Source: CAZEAC01 sp964510065
GTDB taxonomy: Bacteria; Bdellovibrionota_C; UBA2361; CAIXSY01
Direction of reading: 5' to 3'
Length of the DNA stretch: 19,144 bases
NCBI GenBank assembly: GCA_964510065.1
Contig: CAZEAC010000088.1
Location: 1 to 19,144 of the forward strand
Each line of letters starts with the position of its first letter. Position 1 is the first letter of the stretch. Both the position numbers and the translations under genes were made by a program. Positions 1 to 6,541 of this stretch are shown one piece after another. The notes beneath the pieces were generated by a model. It ran no database searches. It was given only the letters and a program-made list of their open reading frames with translations, and was not told where the DNA came from.

Positions 1-1
1 G

Positions 2-97
2 CAGGGCTATTTCGAGTATTTTCCCGGCATGTTTTCTCGCAAAAATCGCCAAAAGGCCGGCGAAGACGGAATGCATAGTTTTTCAGAGGTTCCTTAG
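2..97 (+). CDS. Possible 3' end of an upstream gene (partial)
   Basis: Reading frame 2 is open from the window edge to a TAG at 95-97 and encodes about 31 residues, including the stretches GYFEYFPGMFSRKN and EDGMHSFSEVP. The composition looks protein-like, whereas frame 1 gives a basic, low-quality peptide. It ends about 30 bases before the beta-helix gene on the same strand, so the two could be co-transcribed. The fragment is too short to assign a family, and it may be chance open frame. Confidence 0.3.
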   Translation, partial: QGYFEYFPGMFSRKNRQKAGEDGMHSFSEVP

Positions 98-126
98 GAT
101 AAATTGTTGCTTCAAGGCTTTGTGTT

Positions 127-2063
127 ATGCATTTTCGACTGCGGTGTCTTTCTCAATTATCACTTAGTATCGCTGCTCATTTCATTTTCTTAGTATTCCC
201 ATGCGCTCATGTCAGCGCCGCGCCGTGGAGCGACATTGTCAGCCCCACACGGGCTATTGATTGGTCTCGCGCGGGCGTGGAAGGCGGAATTCCCTCTGCG
301 TCGTGGACTCAATGTGGCGCAACGCTCCCGGCCGGTTCTTCAGTGGTGACCATACAGAACGCAATTAATGCCTGCGACGTGAATCAGTTTGTGCAGCTTG
401 CTGCGGGCACTTTTACGCTTACTTCCGGGCTCAACATGAAAAGTCGAATCGCGCTCCGCGGCATGGGCTCGAATCAAACCTTTCTTATTTTCACTGGCGA
501 TACACCCTGCGCCGGTGCGTATCCAACTGTGTGTTTTGCCGGTGGTGATAGCACAAACTACTCTGGAGCGGCGAAGACACAACCGGGTGGTAGCAATGCC
601 GCGAATTGGACAGGCGGCTATGGGCGGGGCAGTAGCCAAATAACCCTGGCGAACATTGGCAGCAGTGGGATCCGCGAGCAGCAAATTATTTATTTAGACC
701 AAGAAAATGATAGGTCACCAACGAGTGGTCTAATGATTTGCGAGGAAACGAGCGCAAGCCCTCCCTGCTCAGATGAAGGTGGCAAAGGAAATCCCGGAAG
801 AATAGTTAATAACGTCGCTCGTCAGCAAGTTCAGATTGTACGTGTCACACAGATAAACGGGAACTCGTACACGATTTCTCCGCCACTGCATGCGCCGAAC
901 TGGAGCGCGGACAAGTCTCCTGGGGCGTGGTGGTCATCTAATGTGATCGAGTTCTCGGGCCTCGAGGATCTCTCCATGGATGCCACCAATTCAGGGAGCC
1001 TGAGCAATATCGCTATGTATAATGGGGCGAATCTGTGGATTAAAGGCACGCGCCAAATACGCAGCTGCCAATGCAATCGCGCGACGGTGCGACTTGCTCC
1101 TGCTGCCCATGTGACAATTCAAGATAATTATTTCTACGGTACCTCTGGGCACTCTCAAAATTATGGCATCGAGGGATACATTGCCTCTGAAAATCTCATT
1201 GTTAACAACATCTTCCAGCACACTGCGTCTCCGATGATGCTTCATACGGTTGAGGGCTCGGTATATGCGTACAACTTTGCAATTAACGATACGTACGACG
1301 ATGGAAGATCTCCGCAGTACCACTGGATGTCTAGTGCCTTTGGGGGACACAGCGGCGGCGTACTCTACAATCTTTTTGAGGGAAATATTGTTCCAGGGGT
1401 GGCCGCTGACGTCATTCATGGAAGCCAGGGAATGGGCACATTTTTCGCAATAATATTCTTGGGAGCGATCCGGGAAGAATTGATGCGTTACATGCAATTA
1501 CGCTCGAGGCGTACAATCGTTACTACAATGTTATTGGTAATGTGCTTGGCACCCCAGGCACTACAACCGCGTACTCCTCGACCAGTAATAGCGTCGCGTC
1601 AATTTACTCGCTCGGCGGCGGAAGGAGCGCAACAACAGCTCATGCCAACCTCCCTAACTATCCAAAAGTTGAATCGACACTATTTCGCTGGGGAAATTAC
1701 GACGTGGTAAACAGCACCACGAGATTTTTGCCTTCTGAAGTGCCGAGCGCCGCACCCGAATATCCGAATGCGATTCCAATAAATCAAACGCTGCCTGCTT
1801 CGTTCTTTTACGAAAACAAACCGGCATGGTGGCCGACTACGAAGCCTTGGCCGATCATAGGCCCCGATGTAAGCGGTGGAAATCGCCCGGGCTACTCGGG
1901 GCATGTGTATACCAACCCCGCGATGGATTGTTTTCTCAACCTCATGCATGGTCCGGCGGATGGAAAAGGAGACGTGCTCGCATTTGACGCAAAGGCATGT
2001 TACGAAAACAGTTCGATGAGCGCGCCCGCGGCACCGAGCAGACTTACTATCGCGCAGCCCTAG
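127..2063 (+). pseudogene. Exported parallel beta-helix (pectate-lyase-like) protein, split by a frameshift
   Basis: The first frame (127-1445) starts with a signal peptide: a basic start, a hydrophobic stretch at residues 9-25 and a likely cleavage near VSA-APW, residues 30-33. The body reads like a right-handed parallel beta-helix protein, with short repeated N/G-rich strands such as VTIQDNYFYGTSG and ENLIVNNIF. Such proteins are often polysaccharide lyases or hydrolases acting outside the cell, but the substrate cannot be told here. After GMGTFF (near residue 440) frame 1 turns into a non-repetitive tail ending at 1710, while frame 3 continues the family-like sequence as RNNILGSDPGR, AYNRYYNVIGNVLG and so on to the TAG at 2061-2063. 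One missing T in the T run at 1441-1445 explains the break; restored, the protein would have about 645 residues. An AAGG sits 9 bases before the ATG. A sequencing error is as likely as a true pseudogene. Confidence 0.8.
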
Positions 2064-2635
2064 CCTGCAAAGCTGCCCTTCCGTAGCGCGGGTCGAATTG
2101 GAACGTGCCGTTTCGCGAGCGAACCATCCTCAATCGAAGCGGAAACAACTTTTGCCGCGGCTTCGATAGATCCCTGAAAATCTTCGGCACAATGCCTGCC
2201 ATGAGGCCTGATCGCACAAAAAGCATCCTGGAAACCGAGTATAATTTGGCCGAGACTTGGCATTTCATTACTCTTCGTGAGAAGCGACGCAACAATATCT
2301 CCAGCTGCCTTGATGCAGGCAACTCTTGTTTCGGCGCTATGTAGCGCAACATTTTCAGGACTACTAACTGCCTCGATCCCCGTTTCTAGTGTGTTAAATA
2401 CTGGCTTAAAGTTTCTTCGCACGAGTTCTTGGACACCCGAAGCATCTCGTCCGGCTGACTTCGCGAGTATCGCGCTTGCGCTCGACAAATATGCTGCACC
2501 CTCTTCGTATGAGGTATGAGCCATCCGGTCTCGCCCCGCCTGCATTTCGTCGGAGATTATGGCCTTAACCAAATGAAGACCTTTCAGGGCTTCGATGGGA
2601 CTCGCGCCTGGATCATTCCCAACTGTAGCGGCCAT
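2060..2635 (-). CDS. Small helical protein of unknown function
   Basis: The gene encodes 191 residues with no family that I recognise. The sequence is rich in Ala, Ser and Glu and appears mostly alpha-helical (for example EEGAAYLSSASAILAKSAG and SIEAAAKVVSASIEDGS). It has no signal peptide or membrane segment. The ATG at 2635 is preceded on the minus strand by AAGAGGT at suitable spacing, which supports translation and this start. It is convergent with the beta-helix gene, and the two stop codons share the CTAG at 2060-2063. It is divergent from the sigma factor gene. The protein is probably cytoplasmic. Confidence 0.7.
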   Translation of the reverse strand: MAATVGNDPGASPIEALKGLHLVKAIISDEMQAGRDRMAHTSYEEGAAYLSSASAILAKSAGRDASGVQELVRRNFKPVFNTLETGIEAVSSPENVALHSAETRVACIKAAGDIVASLLTKSNEMPSLGQIILGFQDAFCAIRPHGRHCAEDFQGSIEAAAKVVSASIEDGSLAKRHVPIRPALRKGSFAG

Positions 2636-2892
2636 AATTTACTACCTCTTAAAAAATCTAAGCCTACCCACAGTTATGTACGAATTCACCTTAAAGGTAA
2701 CATGTAAGACTGCCAAAAGAAGCAGCATCGACGGTAACTTAGGCGCCTGCGCGGGCAATCGGAGCCATTATACCTCATACGCCTTAATCAGCCGTCCTCA
2801 CGGAACTAAATTGTATGACGTAAGTCTAAGTACACATATACCGGGAGGATGCCGATACACGCATTGCTGCTCCGGGTAGTTACGGCGCTGGC
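2636..2892. other. Divergent intergenic region between the small unknown gene and the sigma operon
   Basis: This 257-base stretch must hold the promoters of both divergent units. On the plus strand the clear signal is the ECF-type promoter at 2802-2829. Near the minus-strand gene there is an 11-base palindrome, ACCTTAAAGGT, at 2688-2698, which could be an operator. I see only a weak sigma-70-like match for the minus strand. The open frame at 2595-2879 on the plus strand is judged non-coding. Confidence 0.5.
2802..2829 (+). promoter_or_regulatory. Putative ECF (sigma-E-class) promoter upstream of the sigma factor gene
   Basis: GGAACTA at 2802-2808 and TCTAA at 2825-2829 are separated by 16 bases. 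This resembles the sigma-E-class layout (a GGAACTT-like -35, about 16 bases, and a TCTGA-like -10). Transcription would start near 2836, leaving a leader of about 57 bases before the ATG at 2893. ECF sigma factors commonly transcribe their own operon, so autoregulation is the natural inference. I found no second GGAAC box with a matching -10 in front of another gene in this window. Confidence 0.6.
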
Positions 2893-3498
2893 ATGCAGGT
2901 TATAAGGGCTACAGTGGCAGACGCTCCCACAGAAACAGAGCAAGAGCAGGATCTTATCCGCCGCATCATCGCCGGTGCGCGTGATGAGTTCTCGCTACTT
3001 ATTGAGCAACACCAGAGCACCGTGTTTTCGGTAATTATGCGTCAGATTGGCGACCGCGCTACAAGCGAAGAAATTGCTCAGGAAACATTTCTTCGCGCCT
3101 ATCGCGGTCTCAAAGGGTTTAGATTCAATTCACGTTTTCGAACCTGGTTGATTCGAATTGCTCTCTTGCAGACTAGCACCTATTTTAGCTCACGACGCTA
3201 TAAACAGCTCCGACGCTCAAAATCTTTTGACCCGGTGACTCACGACAGTCCAAGCGGCGAGGGTAACCCCGATAGCGATCTCGATAGAAGCAGGTCCATT
3301 AAGCAGTTTCAACAAGCACTTGGATCGCTCTCGCCAAAGCTTCGCGATGTGCTGGTGCTGTGTGGCCTAGAACAGATGGCGTACGAGGATGCAAGCGATC
3401 TCTTGGCAATTCCCGTCGGCACAGTTCGCTCGAGATTAAACCGCACTCGCATAGAGCTGAAACAGGCGTTACGCGCACTACAGGGTGAGAAGCAATGA
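2893..3498 (+). CDS. ECF-family RNA polymerase sigma factor
   Basis: The 201 residues have the two domains of an extracytoplasmic-function sigma factor. Region 2 spans about residues 20-95, with the DLIRRIIAGARDEFSLLIEQH start, the SEEIAQETFLRAYRGL core that binds polymerase and the -10 element, and RFRTWLIRIA. Region 4 spans about 140-195, with LSPKLRDVLVLCGLE and the helix-turn-helix AIPVGTVRSRLNRTRIELK that reads the -35. Length is typical. The ATG at 2893 has no clear Shine-Dalgarno; a GTG at 2914 (codon 8) has AAGGG 5 bases upstream and may be the real start. I give the longer form because both leave the domains intact. The TGA overlaps the next ATG (ATGA, 3495-3498), so the sigma factor is translationally coupled to its presumed inhibitor. 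Confidence 0.93.
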   Translation: MQVIRATVADAPTETEQEQDLIRRIIAGARDEFSLLIEQHQSTVFSVIMRQIGDRATSEEIAQETFLRAYRGLKGFRFNSRFRTWLIRIALLQTSTYFSSRRYKQLRRSKSFDPVTHDSPSGEGNPDSDLDRSRSIKQFQQALGSLSPKLRDVLVLCGLEQMAYEDASDLLAIPVGTVRSRLNRTRIELKQALRALQGEKQ

Positions 3499-4829
3499 GT
3501 TACGAGAAAATTGAAGCACAGTTTCTAGATTACCTCGAAGGTAGGCTTACGGCCGAAGAGCGTGCGCATGTTGAAGATATGCTTAAGAAGCATTCCGATT
3601 TGGCCAATTCTTTTGAAAAGTACCAGGAGATCCTTCGCACGGAGAAATCAATTGCCAAAGAGACTTTTCAGCCCTCGGAAGAACTTCGAAAAAATATAAT
3701 GAGCAATATTGCCGAGAAAAGCGCATCCGCGCCCTCGATTGTCTCCAGCATCCCCAGCAGGCTACAAAAATTCTCGCAACGCCGGCCGCTATTCGCCGGG
3801 GCCAGCACCTTTGCGACACTCGCCCTTATTTTGGTCGTTTCGCTCAATACCATTGATTCGATTCAGATGCAGCTTCGTAATGAAGATGCAGATACACTTG
3901 AGACGGCGAGCAACGGGTCGACGATTACTCTGTATGCTCCCGTACAGGCAGTTCCCGCCGGTACGAGTCTTTCCAATCTGAAATTTCGCGCAGTCAGATG
4001 GCCAAGGAACTCGGCGCCGGAGGATGCGATTAGAGATCCGACTCACCTTTCAAGGCTTTACGCAAGGACCGCACTTACGCCAGGAATTCCGCTTACGCTT
4101 TCACAAACTGCAACTGTCGCACCCTTTGCAGGTACTCCCCTGCAACTCGCTCCCGAAAATCGCGCCGTGACAATAGAGGTGGAGGAAACGTCCGGAATTG
4201 AGGGCCACGCACAGCCAGGGAAACAGGTTGATGTAGTACTGACGCACTCCCAAGGCGGCAAGCTTGAAAGTTCGATTATTGTCGAAAACGCGCGAGTTCT
4301 TTCTTACGGTGGTGACACTACTATTGGCAAAGACTCGGGCCGAAATGCGCACAAAATAAATCGCACGATTACCCTTGATGTCTCAACCTCTGACGCATTG
4401 AAAATTTCTACGGCACAGCAAATGGGGCGGATAAGCCTCTTTATGCGAGCGCCTGCCGACGACAAAGCAGCCAATACGACTGTGCTCGATGCCAATGAGC
4501 TTAGTAGCAAGCGCACCGACGATTCAGCAACAAAACCACAGGGCTGCACGAAAGGCAAAGTGAGAATCGGCGAAAGAACTTTCTTAATTAACTGTGATGG
4601 TTCGATGAAGCAAGCTGAATCGCGCGAGCTTCGGACTTTTATAGCTAAAAATCCGATTCCTGCCGGAACGAAGCTCACCGAGAATCTCTTTTACTCCGAG
4701 TTTGTACCGGAAAAGAAAGCAAACGCTCAGGCAATTCATAGCCTTGAAAAGCTCGAGGGGCGATACAACAAAGTAGCGCTTCGAGCCGGAGATGTACTTT
4801 TAGAGTCTTATACCAGTGAGACTCCCTAA
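3495..4829 (+). CDS. Anti-sigma factor fused to a CpaB/RcpC-like periplasmic region
   Basis: This is a 444-residue membrane protein. Residues 1-65 (FLDYLEGRLTAEERAHVEDM and onward) resemble the N-terminal helical domain of ECF anti-sigma factors but lack the HxxxCxxC zinc site. A hydrophobic helix at about 98-118 (LFAGASTFATLALILVVSL) would cross the inner membrane once. Residues about 143-205 resemble an SAF domain (VQAVPAGTSLSNLKFRAVRWP, then DAIRDPTHL). Residues about 222-318 resemble the RcpC/CpaB core (AVTIEVEETSGIEGHAQPGKQ, VDVVLT, TITLDVSTSDALKISTAQQM). A second SAF-like segment lies at about 380-440 (NPIPAGTKLTENLFYSEFVP). CpaB is a periplasmic part of Flp/Tad pilus assembly. The position next to the sigma gene, with a 4-base overlap, supports an anti-sigma role; the fusion and the pilus link are inference. 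No other Tad gene is in the window. Confidence 0.85.
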   Translation: MSYEKIEAQFLDYLEGRLTAEERAHVEDMLKKHSDLANSFEKYQEILRTEKSIAKETFQPSEELRKNIMSNIAEKSASAPSIVSSIPSRLQKFSQRRPLFAGASTFATLALILVVSLNTIDSIQMQLRNEDADTLETASNGSTITLYAPVQAVPAGTSLSNLKFRAVRWPRNSAPEDAIRDPTHLSRLYARTALTPGIPLTLSQTATVAPFAGTPLQLAPENRAVTIEVEETSGIEGHAQPGKQVDVVLTHSQGGKLESSIIVENARVLSYGGDTTIGKDSGRNAHKINRTITLDVSTSDALKISTAQQMGRISLFMRAPADDKAANTTVLDANELSSKRTDDSATKPQGCTKGKVRIGERTFLINCDGSMKQAESRELRTFIAKNPIPAGTKLTENLFYSEFVPEKKANAQAIHSLEKLEGRYNKVALRAGDVLLESYTSETP

Positions 4830-4872
4830 CCACGCTGTTAACGAAATACTCCCTCCCTGTTCTCGGTTCCTA

Positions 4873-4906
4873 CTCTGTGGTTAATTTTTTTAACCAAACC
4901 ACAGAG
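4873..4906. repeat. Inverted repeat CTCTGTGGTT / AACCACAGAG with a nested hairpin
   Basis: CTCTGTGGTT at 4873-4882 pairs perfectly with AACCACAGAG at 4897-4906. Nested inside, TGGTTAA (4878-4884) can instead pair with TTAACCA (4890-4896) around a T5 loop, so two hairpins compete. It lies between the convergent sigma and leuA operons and could end transcription from both sides, but no T tract follows the long stem on either strand, so it is not a standard intrinsic terminator. The arm continues as ACACGGAGAGCACTGAGA, which is the reason I treat it as a dispersed intergenic element. A 10-base direct repeat, AGAGCACTGA, occurs at 4913-4922 and 4947-4956. Confidence 0.6.
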
Positions 4907-4984
4907 ACACGGAGAGCACTGAGAAGAGGAAGGAGACGTAGTTAACAGAGCACTGAACTTCTAACAATTCAAAAGATCCGCTTC

Positions 4985-6061
4985 TTACTTCTCATCAAAC
5001 CCGTCCTTGGTGATCTCGATTACCGCAAGCCGAATCTTGAAAAACTGATCAGCGCCCTCGCGCACCGGCTCGAATTCACCAATCCCACCCTTGCGCTTTG
5101 AAAATTGGGTAAGAAGTGGCATCAGCGCCGTTCCTCGTTTCCAGCTTCGGCTGAGCTCATGCAAAAGATACACGATATCGTAATGCATCGCCGCTCCGGA
5201 GACCGCGCTCTCGTCGCCATACCGTTTGCGATACTTTTTCCGAAACTCTTCGGTCGCAGACGCCGACACAAACCAGCTGTTTAAGAGCGCACCCTGCGAC
5301 TGTTCAACTTCGGATCGGTCATGCAAATTCTCGCAGCCAAAAAATCCAGCACTCGAGCGGAGATCGCGAACCTGCTTCGCAAAGAGCCCGGAAAGCCCCG
5401 GGTTAAGGCACACAAAGAAGTTCTCTACGCCCTGAGCCTTCGCCTTAAGAATCACCGGTCTAAAATCTCTCAAATCCGCCGGCAGATCTTCGCTTGCGAG
5501 AACTTTATCCGCAGGAAAATTCGCGATGAAGCCCTCTTGCATACTTCGCGGATAATCATTGTCGGACAAAACACTTACCACGTTAGCGAGACCGCGTCGG
5601 GTGGCCTCTTCGGCGACTTTGCGCCCTTCTTCATAACCACTCATCCAGCTCCGAATAACGTACTTTCGATTGAGCGACGACGTTCTATCACTGGCCCACG
5701 CGATAAGCGGAACTTTGGCGCGTTCGGCAATAGGCGCTGCGGCATTCGATGGCCCGGACGCGCAGGTAATGAGCAGGTCGACGTTCTTCTGATCAATCAG
5801 TGAATGCACCGCCGACACCGTCTTGGCCGACACAAACTGATCATCTTCATAATTAATGTCTAAACCAAGGTCGGGAATCTCCGCGCGCGCAAGCTCAATG
5901 CCGTTTCGCAACGCTGTTCCATACATCTGTGCGCTTCCGCTGAGCGGCGCGACCACTCCAACTTTAATTCGATCGGCAACAGCGATGTGCGCTTTTAGGA
6001 AACCGAAAAGAAAGCTCAGTGCAACTATGACGACTGGACACTGCTGCTTCAATCTCGTCAC
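4985..6061 (-). CDS. Periplasmic Liv-type (branched-chain amino acid) substrate-binding protein
   Basis: The 358-residue protein has a signal peptide at about 1-29 (hydrophobic VIVALSFLFGFL, cleavage near AVA-DRI). The mature part begins RIKVGVVAPLSGSAQMYGTA, the hallmark of type-1 periplasmic binding proteins of the LivJ/LivK family, which capture amino acids for an ABC importer. Further family-like segments are GIELARAEIPDLG, SAVHSLIDQKNVDLLIT and AAMHYDIVYLL. The start is GTG; GTGA at 6058-6061 overlaps the stop of the upstream TPR-like gene, indicating coupling. No permease or ATPase gene is nearby, so the protein may use a transporter encoded elsewhere or act as a sensor. Linkage to leuA suggests leucine or a related compound, but the ligand is not shown by the sequence. 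Confidence 0.88.
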   Translation of the reverse strand: MTRLKQQCPVVIVALSFLFGFLKAHIAVADRIKVGVVAPLSGSAQMYGTALRNGIELARAEIPDLGLDINYEDDQFVSAKTVSAVHSLIDQKNVDLLITCASGPSNAAAPIAERAKVPLIAWASDRTSSLNRKYVIRSWMSGYEEGRKVAEEATRRGLANVVSVLSDNDYPRSMQEGFIANFPADKVLASEDLPADLRDFRPVILKAKAQGVENFFVCLNPGLSGLFAKQVRDLRSSAGFFGCENLHDRSEVEQSQGALLNSWFVSASATEEFRKKYRKRYGDESAVSGAAMHYDIVYLLHELSRSWKRGTALMPLLTQFSKRKGGIGEFEPVREGADQFFKIRLAVIEITKDGFDEK

Positions 6062-6519
6062 TTGTACTTTTTCCTCTTCATTCTTGCGAAAGTTTCGCGG
6101 TACCCATTCATATCGCGAAGATTAGCCAGGCTATCATCGGTAAAAATTCGTTCTTTCTGTTCCAAGCCACATTTTAAGGCATCGGCTATTGAGGCAACTG
6201 CCTCCGAATAGCGTTTAAGCATATTTTCGACCCGCGCCCGCAAAAAAAATGCTTCAGCGCGCTCTTCCGATGAGCTCTTATCCGAAATAAGCGCCCGCTC
6301 AAGGTGTATCATCGCTCTCTCTAAACGCACCAGTCTACCTTTGGTCTCACCGACTGCGAGCACGGTGAGCGCATGGGCGCAGTATATTTCGTACTCGGGT
6401 AAAACTTCGGTTCTTCGAGTTCGCCTCGAAAGACCACGAAAGAAAGTTAGTTCGATTTTGGTATCACGAAGAGAGTGACGATTGATCTCTTCTCGAGCCG
6501 GTAGATAAAGCCTTTCCAC
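6058..6519 (-). CDS. TPR-like helical repeat protein, unknown function
   Basis: The product has about 153 residues. The C-terminal half looks like tetratricopeptide helices: RLVRLERAMIHLERALIS, followed by EERAEAFFLRARVENMLKRY and SEAVASIADALK. Such repeats usually mediate protein contacts. No signal peptide is visible. I chose the GTG at 6519 because GGGG lies 7 bases upstream; an earlier GTG at 6567 would overlap the end of leuA by 26 bases and has no ribosome site. The gene sits between leuA and the binding protein with tight spacing, so all three should share a transcript. Its role in the operon is unknown. Confidence 0.72.
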   Translation of the reverse strand: MERLYLPAREEINRHSLRDTKIELTFFRGLSRRTRRTEVLPEYEIYCAHALTVLAVGETKGRLVRLERAMIHLERALISDKSSSEERAEAFFLRARVENMLKRYSEAVASIADALKCGLEQKERIFTDDSLANLRDMNGYRETFARMKRKKYK

Positions 6520-6541
6520 CTTACAACCCCAAACTACATTA

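Noticed and set aside
1441..1448. Programmed -1 frameshift in the beta-helix gene
   Set aside because: The site A-TTT-TTC is not a proper X-XXY-YYZ heptamer, because the P-site codon would re-pair badly. A lost base in the T run is simpler.
991..1497. 168-codon antisense open frame inside the beta-helix gene
   Set aside because: The opposite strand has a signal peptide and family-like repeats; this frame has none and looks like a shadow.
2595..2879. 94-codon open frame on the plus strand
   Set aside because: It overlaps the start of the minus-strand gene and the ECF-type promoter, has no ribosome site, and its translation looks random.
2849..2905. Possible 18-residue leader peptide (MPIHALLLRVVTALACRL) before the sigma factor
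   Set aside because: GGGAGG lies directly against the ATG with no spacer, and the reading frame overlaps the sigma start; coupling is possible but unsupported.
4873..4906. Standard intrinsic terminator for the sigma operon
   Set aside because: The stem is good, but the T run is in the loop and no T tract follows the stem on either strand.
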